From Azolla caroliniana (lineage: Eukaryota > Polypodiophyta): 64,000 bases of DNA. The stretch lies in the NCBI GenBank assembly GCA_043228905.1, contig JBHGNT010000020.1, positions 9,486,001 to 9,550,000 of the forward strand. The letters run 5' to 3'. Within the stretch, counting starts at the first letter, position 1, and every line of letters begins with the position of its first letter. Positions 10,261-20,503 of the stretch are shown here, one piece after another. Below the pieces are notes generated by a model, which was given only the letters and a program-made list of their open reading frames with translations, was not told the DNA's origin and did not search any database. Position numbers and translations under genes: made by a program.

Positions 10261-11814
10261 ATGGAGAATCAACAAGAGGCGATGAACATGATGATGATGA
10301 TGGTTGAGCGGATGCAACAAGAACAACGCGCGATAACGGAGATGAAGGCAGCAGTAGAGCGGCTTGTGCGACGAAATGGGGAATTCAACGGAAATAATGT
10401 GTCACGCTATCTACGTGACTACAAAGGGGAGATGATGCAATGTGGGATACCGGAAGGATTGCAAGTGATATCCTTCAGTCGGGTAGCCACGGATGAGTTA
10501 CAAGAAAGAATCTACAAGATACGGCAACAAAATCCAACATGGGGGTCCTTTGAAGAAGCTTTACGAGAGGCATATGACTACGAGAGATCGAAGGGACGAG
10601 ATCGACGTGAGTTTGACGAATGGGTGGCATCGGAGAAGACCCACCGAAGTGCAACACAAGCATTCCTAGAGTTCAAGCATCATCTTGCTCGACTCTCGGA
10701 GCGGGAACAACGATTGGTGGGGGAGGATAAAGTCCTAATGTTCGTAAAATCGATCGATCGAAAAGAAAGGATGGACATCGGGATCGAACTCGAAGACGAT
10801 GACGGTACGAATGGTCTTACCGAAGATTGGGCCGAAGTCCAAAGGGTATGCCAGAGACATGATGAGAGGAAGATGAGAATCTTGTCAACGACATGGCCGA
10901 TGAAGGATGGTCGATTGAAGACAAACGATGGAGCCGATATGAAGGCCGAAATACAACATGATGGTGCGACGGAAGAGGGTGTAAAACAAGCTACCCTCTT
11001 GTCTTGCGAAAGAACAACAACGAAGGATAAGGCCGATAACCCAAGTGTAGAAGAAGATTTCAGAATACAAGTGTCTGAAACATCGGGTGAAAAAGGGGTA
11101 AGCATAATTGATGCAGTGAAAGAGAGCAAGGAGGACTTGATTGAGGAGGTCGCCACGAAAGATGACATCGAATCAAAGGTGGCTATGGACGAATCAACGA
11201 CGGATGGCCATATCGAGACTTCCCCACCACTGATTCCAAAGACTCCGACGGTTGCGTTCGAAAGGCAACGTGAGACCGAAGAGACGGAAGGTGGCGGAGA
11301 GAAAACAAAGGTCGAAGCCGATGCGTATGACGGAGAGATAGCCGAGAATATGGCTATGGGTGAAACAACGGAGGATGATAATACCGAGGATTCCTACCCA
11401 CTAATTCTAGAGACTTCGGCGGTTGTGTCTGAGAAACAATGTGAGACCGGAGAGACGGGAGGTGGCAGCAAGAAAGGTAAAGTCGGAAGCCGGTTCGGAT
11501 GGAAGGTGATCCGGACGGGATTCCGATCCGAAAGAAAGCCAAACCGGGTAAAAGAGGATTCGACCAAAAGTCGACCCGAAAGAAAGCCGAACCGAAAGGA
11601 AGAGAATTCGGCCGAAAGACGACACAAACGAAAGTTGAACCGGGCGAATGAGGATTCGGCCAAAAGACGACCCGAAAGAAAGCCGACCCGAAAAGGGGTC
11701 GACTCGGTCAAAACCGATCGACCGAGTCTGACTTGGCCGAACGCGAATATGGATGGAAGCCGACCTAGCCGAAAGCCGATCGGACGAGACCGATCCGGAA
11801 AGAAGCTAATCTGA
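10261..11814 (+). CDS. Gag-like protein of TR-GAG1, truncated by TGA
   Basis: The start at ATG 10261 is 16 bases after the PBS and matches the start in TR-GAG2. It encodes 517 residues. Residues 1-240 are the capsid-like region (Met-rich start MENQQEAMNMMMMM, RYLRDYKGEM, WGSFEEALREAYDY, LEFKHHLARLSEREQRLVGE, DWAEVQRVCQRHDERK), homologous to gypsy G Gag. The middle is acidic. From about residue 420 there are four 16-residue basic repeats of the type ERKPNRKEENSAERRH, and no CCHC knuckle. The TGA at 11812-11814 replaces a CGA still present in TR-GAG2. Related frame continues to about 12250. A basic tail may bind RNA in place of a zinc knuckle; that is inference. Confidence 0.8.
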   Translation: MENQQEAMNMMMMMVERMQQEQRAITEMKAAVERLVRRNGEFNGNNVSRYLRDYKGEMMQCGIPEGLQVISFSRVATDELQERIYKIRQQNPTWGSFEEALREAYDYERSKGRDRREFDEWVASEKTHRSATQAFLEFKHHLARLSEREQRLVGEDKVLMFVKSIDRKERMDIGIELEDDDGTNGLTEDWAEVQRVCQRHDERKMRILSTTWPMKDGRLKTNDGADMKAEIQHDGATEEGVKQATLLSCERTTTKDKADNPSVEEDFRIQVSETSGEKGVSIIDAVKESKEDLIEEVATKDDIESKVAMDESTTDGHIETSPPLIPKTPTVAFERQRETEETEGGGEKTKVEADAYDGEIAENMAMGETTEDDNTEDSYPLILETSAVVSEKQCETGETGGGSKKGKVGSRFGWKVIRTGFRSERKPNRVKEDSTKSRPERKPNRKEENSAERRHKRKLNRANEDSAKRRPERKPTRKGVDSVKTDRPSLTWPNANMDGSRPSRKPIGRDRSGKKLI

Positions 11815-12270
11815 CTCAATCGGAGGTTGGACCGGTAGAGGCTGGTGAAAACGAGGAAAAGAAAGCCAACCGAAATCGAAACCGATAGATCGAAACCGGG
11901 CCAGAAGGAGACCGACTCAATCAAAACCGAACAACCGATTCCAATTCGGCCGAATACGAATCCGATCGGAAGCCGATCAAACCGAAAGTCGATTGGACGA
12001 GAGCGATCCGGAAAAAAGTCAAGGTTGATGAAGACAAGAAAGAGGCCAGTAAAAGACACTACCACAAATGACAAGGGCCAAGAATATGACGAGAGAGAAC
12101 AAAGAATATGGTGAATCGGATGGCGACAATGGTTCGGGTGGAAAGAATGGGTCTACTCAAAATGGAGAGACAAAGTTGACATAGCGGGACAAACGGAGGA
12201 TGAAGGGGAGACAACGAGCATCGGCAACTTCGGCACATACCGGAGGATGTGCGGGTTTGGAGGGGGCGAG

Positions 12271-13062
12271 TGTCATAGTGTATTTTGTACACTACGTGAA
12301 AAAGTAAAAATAATATAACCGATTTAATTACATATAAATAAATAAAATAAGAATATCAAAATATTTATCACGTGCATAGGGCAAGATTCAAACCCTGTAC
12401 CTCCATGTAGCCAAACCTCAACTTTACCATTATGCTACCTTATCTTTAGTGTTCTACAAATAGATTTAATAACTATAAGTGCTTTATTTGCGCCTACCTT
12501 TATTAAAAGGTAAATCATGCATTTTTAGAGTGCGTGAATATTTTATAGAAAAACGCAAGTAACTAAAAAGTGACTCATGCACATCTAGCGTGCATGAGCA
12601 CTATATTTAGCAAATAAAAGCAAGGATTAGAAAAGCATCACATGCACATTTAGTGTGCATGAACATATTAGAAAAAAAGAAGCATGTAGCTATGCTTAGT
12701 CTCTCCCATCACTACATAAGGATGGGGAGCACAATGTAATAGGTGTGTGAAATATTTGGAAATTGGATATATTTCCGAAAACACCAACCAATTAATATAA
12801 TCATGGGATTCACGAAAATAATATAATCTATACTTGTGGGATTCACAAGTTTCTTATATCTTTCTTTCAATCTAAATACATATTCTTATCTAAATATTGA
12901 TTAATCGAATACAATACACTCGTGGGATTCACGAAATTTCTATCTCTCTTTCTAATAATCTATTCATTACTAGCCTCATCTCATATTCTTCTTTCTCCTA
13001 GTCCAAAACCTCAGTGGTTCCCACCCGACTCACACAACGATCCGGCGCCAAAAGGCACGATA
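12271..13062 (+). repeat. 3' LTR of TR-GAG1
   Basis: Same length as the 5' copy (792 bp) with nine transitions, including TGTCG to TGTCA at the start and CGACA to CGATA at the end. The internal hairpins and the antisense tRNA-like segment are repeated here. Confidence 0.9.
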
Positions 13063-14387
13063 GCGCAGGACTAGAAGAACTGACAAGGATGGTGCGCGAC
13101 CTCCAGATCGCCCATGCCCGGCGAAGCGACGAGGGTCAGCCGCGCGACTGACGACCGTTGGCCAATCAGAGGTGATATGGTGCGATGCCACCAAGCATTC
13201 CCGGAGATATTGCGCTGACCTCGGTGAAGCGCTTAGAAGTAATGTAGTCTATCTCTCGAATGGCAAGATACATGCGAGCGACACGCGAAGATTGCTTAAC
13301 GCGAATTTCGGACGAGGTGGCATGACGAGGCTAATGGAAGAAGCCGCGGCACGGCACGTCGAAGCCATCCACTACTCGGCTTCGGCCAACATCCGCGTAG
13401 GCAAGAGGGCAGCCAAACCCGATTCAAACCCTGGGTTCTGGTCGGTTGTTCTCGAGACCTTGTCTGGAGGAAGGTTGCAGAAGGGAGAGGCGGAGCGCGC
13501 GCAGGAGCGTGTGCGCGAAGTTACCAGCTGGAGTGACCCCGTTGAGGAGAGCACCGACTTTCTGGATGCCGCCTGCAGGAACTACGAGGCCCTGATCGAC
13601 GAAAGGCGAGCGAGGAAAACCGGAGGAGCGGGCCCTTTGGGGAGGTATGACCCCCGAAGCACGCCGAAAGGGCATGAGGCCACTCCAACCAGGTCCCAGG
13701 ATAAGGAGAAGGGCAAGACTCCAAGCTTCCATTTAAGCACGGAAATCGAGAAAACAACGAACCTACAAAAGGTTCAACAGGAGCGAGTTCTCGACAGTCG
13801 CATAGAACTCATGCTTAGGGAAGTGCTTGGCATAGAGAGAAGGGAATTCCACGACAACATCATGGACCTTGTGAAGAGAAAGCGTCTCACGACGGAACCG
13901 GAGCCCGAGAAGCCGGTTGAAGTAAGGACGACACTCCACTACGACTACAGAAACCCCTGTTCGTATCGGGGACGTGAAGGAACCGGTGGTAGCATTAATT
14001 GACCATGGGTCGGAAATTAACCTGATGTCCATGGACTTCTACAAAAATGGGAATTGGCCGATCAACACCAAACACGGGTGGAAGATACGCGTGGCTACAA
14101 GAGCCACGGAAGAACTACATGGGGCTTGCCCGAACGTCAGGGTGAGCGTCGGAGACGTCGATATAAACCAACACTTTTTCGTGCAAGAGACGTCTTCCCA
14201 CCTGGTCATCCTCGACAAACCATACATCATGGCGGCAAGAATGGAGACAAAAGTGCTAGACAATGGTTCAGTCTATGCGAGGGTTAAAAGTCAAGACGAC
14301 CGTCACTCCGTCCAATTTTTGACCGTTCAGAAGAATCACGAGCGGAACCGGGACACCCTTGGAAATAATGATAGGGCGGATTTTTAG
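13063..14387 (+). pseudogene. Gypsy G gag C-terminus and protease
   Basis: The right side of the gag split by TR-GAG1. It begins LEELTRMVRDLQIAHAR, then after frame damage a single-knuckle-like region (IWCDATKHSRRYCADL, from 13172) in which the first cysteine is lost, and GRGGMTRLMEEA. The frame to 14002 is followed by an overlapping frame (13974-14387) with an aspartic-protease start, VALIDHGSEINLMS, where the usual DSG or DTG is DHG. The catalytic motif therefore looks damaged. A TAG follows at 14385-14387. Confidence 0.65.
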
Positions 14388-14686
14388 AAAGGGCTATCAA
14401 GGCATGGGGCCGCGATAGTCCGTATAGCCGGAAAATTCCCCACACCTGTAAAATAGGAAGGAAAGTTTTGTTCTCTGACAACGGGGGATGTACCATAGCC
14501 AGCATCAGTGGCCGAGAAAGAAAACGGGCCGAGATACGCTTAAAGGCGTGCGGAGCCTTGAGTCACGACGAAGGAATTGGGGAAGTCGTGGAGGCGGTCT
14601 TGTTCGATGACACCCTTTGAGAAATTGGGAAGGTAGTTGAAGGAGGCCTAAGCGAAGACCGAGTCATACCAGTCAACTCGGTCAAC

Positions 14687-17308
14687 ATGTATGAAGTCAT
14701 TGCGGACATCGAAAGAAAAACCCGGGCGCATCGGACCGCCCGAGTAGACACCAAGTACAAGACTGTGGACCGGAAAGTGAAGCCCGTCGCGGCTCCCTTA
14801 CAGGAGGGCAGCTGGGAACGAATAAAGGGGGTCTTTACAGACCCGAGCTTGCGAGATCCGGCCGGCATAGGACACCGTTTCACCGACAAAACGCTACGAG
14901 AATTGAAGATTGGTAAGGGTGGCTTCCTACTGCCGATGGAAGAGGACCGGTTCAGAAGGATGCTCGAGAGGCATGTGAAAGCCTTCACATTCTCGCCGAG
15001 AGAGATCTAGTGCGTCGACCCGACCACTGTCGAACCAATGGTGATCTTTACCATGTCGCACGTCTGATGGAGCCTCAAACCGATTCAAGTGCCAAGAGCT
15101 CACATGCCCATGTTGATGGAGCTTCTTAAGCAGAAGGTGGAGCTGGGCATCCTCGAACCATCGAGTGCCCCTTACTCTAACCGGTGGTTTACGGTACCAA
15201 AGAAGAACGGTACGTTGCGCTTCATCCAGGACTTACAATCGGTCAACAAGGTGACCATCCGCAATACGGGAGTTGGGCCGTTGATCGATGAGTTCGCGGA
15301 AGCCTTCGCCGGAAGGTCCATATACTCGGTCGGAGACCTTTACTCGGGGTACGACCAGTTCCAGCTGGCCGTGGAAAGCAGGGAAATCACAACAATGCGA
15401 ACCCCTCTCGGCCTAGTTCAAATGTGTACCCTACCACAGGGAGGGACCAACTTGGTGGCACACATGGTAAATGCAATGAACAGAGTCTTGCGGGACTGTA
15501 TTCCAAACATCACCATGCCTTTCCTGGACGACATCCCTACCAAGGGGTGTCCGGAGGGGTGCCGAAGGTTTGTCACCGACCATATCTCCGACTGCGAGAA
15601 AATACTACAGAGGCTCGAAGGTGCGCGGCTTACCTTCTCAGGAGAAAAGTTGACCTTCGGACAGCCAGAGATCTTAGTGGTGGGCCATCTATGTGGGTCG
15701 TACGGACGGAAGCCATCGCTGATCAAGGTAGAGGCCATTTCGGCAATGGAGGAGTGTGAATCCGTCATAGAGGTTCGACGATTCTTAGGAGCATGTGCCT
15801 TTTACCACATATGGATCCCTCATTATGCGCACGTCGCCGAACCACTCTATGGCTTGCTAAAAAAGAGCAGGAAATTCGAATGGACAAAGGAACATACCGA
15901 GGCGGTCCAGAGGCTAAAACGAATGCTCAGCACAGCACCAGCTTTACGCAAAGTAGAATACGCACCGAGAACTCCAGTCTACATCACGGTGGACACCAGC
16001 CCGACCGGGATTAGATGGGTCGTAAATGAAGAGGACGAAGATGGCATGCGTTTCCCTATCCGGTTTGGTGCGAAGGTACTGAGCGAGCGACAACGAGGAT
16101 ATGCCCAAGTCAAGCGCGAGCTATGGGGCATCGTTTCAGCGGTTAAGGTCAACAAAGATTATCTAATCGGGACAGAAGTGATTATAGAAACGGATTGCCT
16201 GCCGATTCTCGGTATGGTCTCCGGATGCGCAACTCCCGACCTGGCCATGCTTAGGTGGATTGTGTACATCAAGTCCCTGAACCCAGAGATACAACACATC
16301 TTGGGTAAAGACAACGCCATGGCCGATATGCTTTTCAGAGCAAGGTTCGAGGACGAGGACGATATGGTATCGGAGAATGAAGAAGTCGGCACGGACTTCT
16401 TCGAATCGGCAAGGATGAGGATAAAAGGTAGAAGCGCTCCACCCCTGAACGAGTTCGACGAAGACGACTATGACGGGGAGTGGCTTCTAATCGGAAGGTT
16501 TCTAAAAACAATGACGGGGGACCCCACGATGACTAGGAAGGAGGCGGGACAGCTCCGAAAAAGGGCATACCGGTACTTCTTACGGAATGGGAAAATCTTG
16601 AGGGACCCAAAAAGGAGAAATGACGCGCCGCTCCGGGTAATAACGCGGGCGGATGATCAAGAGAAGCTAATATCGGAGTTCCACGAAAGCCCTTGGTCTA
16701 GACACCGGGGTACGTGGGCCACATTCAAGAAGATAAAGGAAAAATACTGGTGGCCAAGTATGTATAAGAGCGTGCACGACTTCGTGTCCACGTGCGAAAG
16801 CTGCCAGATGCACTCGGTCGTTCGACACCGTGATGAGCTGCACCCAACCTACCCCCCGACTGTGCACTTCAAATGGATGGTAGACTTAGTAACCATGCCG
16901 ATGGGAGAGGGTCAGAAGTGATACCTGGTGCTAGCTAGAGAAGACCTAACGAACCAGGCAGAGGGCCGAGCACTAACGAATAAGACCACCGCGGAAGTAT
17001 GTAAGTTTCTGATAGAAGATGTCATATGCTGATACGGGTGCGTCGGAAAAATTGTAGCTGACCGAGGAGAGCTAGATGCGGAAGAGGCCGAAGAATTGTT
17101 CGATTGGCTAGGCGTAAAACTGTTCCTCACAACAGCGTACAACCTAGAGGCAAATGGAAAGATAGAGCGAGGCCACAGTCCGATCGTAAAGGCCATTGTA
17201 TGCGCGTGCGAAGGGCGAGTCGGCGACTGGCCAAGGTTGCTCCCTTACATGCTATGGGCGGACCGGACTACCCATAGTTCGGTGATAGGGTACATGCCGG
17301 CGAAACAT
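14687..17308 (+). pseudogene. Gypsy G RT, RNase H and integrase
   Basis: A pre-RT region (14687-15010) ends in FTFSPREI and a TAG. The 610-codon frame 15089-16921 holds RT (RWFTVPKKNGTLRFIQDLQ, LGLVQMCTLPQGGTN, catalytic FLDD near 15520), then RNase H (YITVDTSPTG, ETDC, GKDNAMADML), then the integrase H2C2 finger (16700-16815: SRHRGTW to CESCQMHS) and the start of the core (FKWMVDL). A stop at 16919 breaks the core, which resumes (ADRGELDAEEAEELF, GVKLFLTTAYNLEANGKIERGH) to GYMPAK at 17305, where it is fused directly to LTR sequence. The integrase C-terminus is missing, so I cannot say whether it had a chromodomain. Confidence 0.8.
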
Positions 17309-17503
17309 ATCTGTCTACGCTTGTGTCTACGCACGTTCCTCTTACACTATCTCTCTTGTTTTGCTAATCTTTCTGTTTAAACCACGGTACGGTCTCAGGG
17401 CCTACGTAAACCACAAACTCTTCCTCCTCACTTCTTGATTCCTTGGTTCAAGACCCTCGTGGTCCTGCCCAACTTCTACGCATCTGCGAGGATTTCCTCG
17501 ACA
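17306..17503 (+). repeat. Truncated 3' LTR of gypsy G
   Basis: Matches 8438-8630 of the 5' LTR. The first 559 bases of the LTR are absent and the sequence is joined to integrase code without a polypurine tract, so an internal deletion removed the end of pol and the LTR start. It ends CTCGACA and is followed by target duplication ACGT. Confidence 0.85.
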
Positions 17504-17507
17504 ACGT

Positions 17508-18913
17508 GGCCTATCCGCTTGTGCCGCAAGTCAATATCCGAATCGACTCTTTGTCCTTTTGCGAACATTGCGGTGCCAACGTCATTGGTGTTGAGGATAA
17601 ACCACCTCCCATCTCTGCGCCCATGCTCAATAAGTTGGCCTTCCTCCTCGATGAAGCACCCGAGATGCGTGAACCGGACTTGCATCCCCTGGTTGACGAT
17701 CTGGCGGACCGACACCAGATTCTTCGTGATTGTCGAGACGTGTAACACGTTCATGAGATTCCCTTTTTGCCCGACATGGCTCAGGGGAACTTCACCGACA
17801 TTCTCGATCGGATGCGGAGTGTCGTCTCCTGTTGCAACTACTCCCGGTTGCATCGGTTTCTCAAGGTATGAGAACCACTCCTTATGGCTCGTCATGTGGT
17901 TTGACGCGCCAGAGTCAATGTACCACACCTCATCCGATTTCGGGGTGGTCTTCTTCATCGAGTTCGCTTCGTGTCTCGCCACGAAGGCTGCCCCCTTTCC
18001 GACTTTTTCGGATCCTTCGGTGTAGTGCAATCGCTACCGATTTCCTTTGTTGGTTTGTCCGGATCCGGATCCGGTCTTCTCTGAATCGGCGCACGTCTTC
18101 CAGCACTCACTCTCCTTGTGGCCTTTGTTGCCACATTACCAACATTCCATGATGGATTTCCCTTGCCGATTCTCGTTGCCTCAACTCCCCTTGTTTCCGG
18201 TGGGTCCGGAATTGCTGTCGGCATCACTTCGGTGCCTTCTTCCTTGATCCTGTCAGCTGCTTCCATTGCACACCGACTCGCCTTGTCCGCCATGACCACG
18301 GGGCCTATCTCCCTCCGTGTACAACATCTTGCTATCGGTGTGCGTGCTCGTCGACGCACCCACGTGGTTCTCCTCTATAAGGAGCATCAAATGTAGGTCG
18401 AAAAATGACGACGTATTCTCCCGTGTGCACACAACAGTTCGGAACGCTCTGAAGTTCAACGCTAGTTCCCCGAGACAGATCTGCACCATCTCACCTTCCT
18501 CGATGTTCACATCGATGGAGGCTAAGGAGTCGCATATCTCTTTGATCTTCGAGGTGTAATCAACCACAGACAAATCGTGTTGTCACAAATTGCTCAACTC
18601 CTGTCGGAGTTGGAGCTTTCTGGCTGTGGTGGTTGTGGCGAAAATCTTTTTCAGATTTCCCCAAGCATCCTTCGGCGTTTTTGCATCCCGAATATAGCTC
18701 AGAAGTTGTTCGCCCGCACAAGACGCGAAGCAGTAGAGAACTCTGCTCACCGACTGTTCCCAAGCTGGGAAGTCTTTGTGTGTCGAATCGGGTGCCGTGT
18801 CATGTGCTCTATCCATGCCCGAGCAGGTACTGGTGCATCTTGTACGACGAAGACGCGTAGTTGTTTCTGTCGAGCTTCTCGGTCAGAAGCGAGCTAGCCA
18901 TGCCTCTATCCAT
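17508..18913 (-). pseudogene. Copia B gag and protease
   Basis: The minus-strand gag starts at the ATG at 18913-18911, with a copia gag N-terminus (LTEKLDRNNYAS, YKMHQYLLGHG) matching copia C. Next come CAGEQLLSYIRDAKTPKDAW, LQLRQEL and MVQICLGELA. Frameshifts hit the region around 17950-18300. Protease and pre-integrase resume at 18030-17508 (VWYIDSGASNHMTSHKEW, with catalytic DSG; LHVSTITKNLVSV; GCFIEEEGQLIEHGRR). The frame reaches HKRIGHV at 17508, where gypsy G inserted, and continues at 7878. Confidence 0.8.
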
Positions 18914-18971
18914 TTTGTTTTCCTTGTTCTTTACGAATGTTAGGTTTTCTTCTCGAGCCAAGGCCATTTTG

Positions 18972-19010
18972 TATTAGAGCGCGAGGGTTCTCAACCCTCG
19001 CGCTCTAATA
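18972..19010. other. 39-bp palindrome overlapping copia B primer-binding site
   Basis: Two perfect 18-base arms (TATTAGAGCGCGAGGGTT and its complement) flank a 3-base loop, CTC. On the minus strand the arm nearest the LTR is the PBS itself (TGGTATTAGAGCG, one mismatch to the initiator-Met PBS TGGTATCAGAGC). The other arm is an inverted copy of it. Confidence 0.85.
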
Positions 19011-19013
19011 CCA

Positions 19014-19435
19014 TGTAAAAACAAAGGTGCGGAAGCAACAGAAAACCGAACGTAGGAAAACACAGGTCTAATGGAGAGCTTAAACACACAGTACGTGGGA
19101 GAGACAGAGAGAGAGAGACGATACACACAACTCTATTTCAAAAATAATACTCAGTCTGTACATAGAATGTGCTCCGAGAGCAATTTTATACAAGTCCATA
19201 CGGACTGACAGAAGTACTGACACGTACTTCAATGCTCATAACTGAGCTCTACACTAACTCCCAAAATGTATTCCTACGCGGAATATCTTCCCAACGGCCT
19301 CGGGGTTTACGCACCACTATGGCTTCTTGTTGCGCACCGGTTTATGCACCGGTCCAGCCTAACCAATCGGTATCAACTGATCCGGTTCTCGGCTTGCACA
19401 GCCGATCCGGCCAATGTTGAGCTTGTATCTCAACA
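19014..19435 (-). repeat. 5' LTR of copia B
   Basis: Minus-strand LTR starting TGTTGAGATACAAGC at 19435 and ending TTTTTACA at 19014, next to the PBS. Its outer edge abuts ATTAT (19436-19440), matching 4093-4097. A TATA-like TATAAAA is present on the minus strand near 19183-19189. Confidence 0.85.
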
Positions 19436-19460
19436 ATTATGTTGAGCTTGATTCACAACA

Positions 19461-19994
19461 AGTATAATGCTAACGACTTTGTCAATTGCTATAAAGCTCG
19501 AATCAAAGTGAAAGGATACAGAGCCGACTGATGATCGATCTTAGGATTCGTGTTCTCTCTCGAAAGGGGAGCCATCTCTTGGAGCAACAAGAAGCAACCG
19601 ACCGTCGCACTTTCGAGCACATAGGCCGAATACAAGGGCGTGGTTATGGTTGCATGTGAAGCTGTTTGGTTGAAGAGAATATTTAAGGATCTGGGCATTC
19701 CCATCAAGGATCTGATTCCCCTTTATTGCGACAACATGAGTAGTATTCATCTGGCTCAAAACCTGGTGTTCCACTCGTGCACGAAGCATATCGAAGTGCA
19801 CTATCACTTCATCTGAGAGCGCGTTCAGGCTAGACATCAACACGAATATTCAGACAACCGACATCTTCACCAATGCCCTAGAAGCTGACAAGCTTCGGCA
19901 ATTCATGTTAGACCTTGGATGGACGATCCCTGACTTGCCAAGCTTGAGGGGGAGTACATACAAGAGAGAACCAGATACCAGCCAAAGCAAACAT
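19461..19994 (+). pseudogene. Copia D fragment: RT start fused to RNase H
   Basis: Continues the D frame after the solo LTR. A decayed RT stretch (YNAND, NCYKAR, KGY) passes directly into RNase H sequence ([71 protein letters not shown]). Most of RT, including the YVDD box, is missing, with the fusion at a GGATAC/GGCTAC-like site in both partners. Two adjacent stops lie at the fusion and others follow. The chromodomain gypsy interrupts it at 19995. Confidence 0.8.
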
Positions 19995-20430
19995 TGTCAT
20001 GATATGGCAAGACTCGAACCCATGACCTTATACTACATGGGTCGAGCTCTTGACCATTAGACTATACATTGTAATACATAGAATATTATTTTCATTTATG
20101 TTTTATTATAGAAAATTGATGTATATTCCAGATTTCTCTAGAACATTCTAGAAACTTCAGGAGTATTCCTTAGAACACTATAAAAGGAGGCACAAGGCAT
20201 TATTTCGAACCAAATCGGTTCAACGCCAGTCTTAAGCCTCCTAGCTACTGTACATTTTCTTCACATAATATATATCTTTTCTTATCATCACACACACTCT
20301 CTCTCTCTCTCGATCTCTCTCTCCCTCCTTCTCACTCACTCTTTCCTTCTCTCGAGAGTTCTTCACCTCTCTTAGTACTAATACTTCTTTTAGTACTAAT
20401 TCCTTCTCTGTCTTAGTACTATTCCTGACA
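19995..20430 (+). repeat. 5' LTR of the chromovirus
   Basis: TGTCATGATATGG to CCTGACA, 436 bp. TATA box TATAAAA at 20179-20185 in CTATAAAAGGAGG. The decamer TTAGTACTAA occurs at 20372 and 20390, with a near-copy at 20412. A tRNA-like antisense segment occupies about 20003-20068. The bases after the LTR do not start with TGG, so I see no standard primer-binding site. Confidence 0.88.
20003..20068 (-). other. Antisense tRNA-like segment in chromovirus LTR
   Basis: On the minus strand an A-box-like TAGTCTAATGG (20064-20054) is followed about 33 bases later by a B-box-like GGTTCGAGTCT (20020-20010), the spacing found in tRNA genes. The acceptor and T-stem pairings are poor, so this is not a functional tRNA gene. 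The copy in the 3' LTR is at about 25226-25291. Similar segments occur in the unrelated TR-GAG LTRs. Confidence 0.6.
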
Positions 20431-20503
20431 GTTTGAACCGATTTTGCTACCTTGTGTCTCTCTCATTTCCTACTAATCTCTTATTCCTCTTTTCTTTCAT
20501 CCC

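Larger units (their letters stand above)
9431..13062 (+). mobile_element. TR-GAG1: non-autonomous LTR element with gag only
   Basis: A 3632-bp element with two 792-bp LTRs, a PBS (10227-10244), one gag-like frame, a polypurine tract (GGAGGGGGCGAG, ending at 12270) and no protease, RT or integrase. It inserted in the gag of gypsy G. The target duplication is GCGT on the left (9427-9430) and GCGC on the right (13063-13066), and removing one copy puts the gag frame back in register (GPAGG then LEELTRM). The LTRs differ at 9 sites, all transitions (1.1 percent). This layout is that of TR-GAG elements: gag-encoding, pol-less and dependent on a helper. Confidence 0.88.
7879..17503 (+). mobile_element. 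Ty3/gypsy element G with nested TR-GAG1
   Basis: Inserted in copia B with 4-bp target duplication ACGT (7875-7878, 17504-17507). Removing it rejoins B's pre-integrase frame in register (RIGHV then NYQ). Order: 5' LTR, PBS matching tRNA-Trp, gag, protease, RT, RNase H, integrase, then a 3' LTR of which only the last 198 bp remain. A deletion runs from the integrase C-terminus into the 3' LTR. TR-GAG1 (9431-13062) splits gag. The remaining LTR overlap differs at about 4 percent of sites, younger than B, as nesting requires. Confidence 0.88.
4098..19435 (-). mobile_element. Copia element B with nested gypsy
   Basis: Minus-strand copia bounded by LTRs at 4098-4521 (3') and 19014-19435 (5'), with target duplication ATTAT (4093-4097, 19436-19440). 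Read on the minus strand the order is 5' LTR, PBS, gag, protease, integrase, RT, RNase H, 3' LTR. A gypsy of 9.6 kb (7879-17503) splits the pre-integrase region. The LTR pair differs at roughly 9 percent of sites by eye, so B is an old insertion. All reading frames are damaged. Confidence 0.9.

Noticed and set aside
20010-20064. A real tRNA gene on the minus strand
   Set aside because: A- and B-box-like sequences are present, but stems do not pair and the segment is duplicated with the LTR; treated as tRNA-like only.
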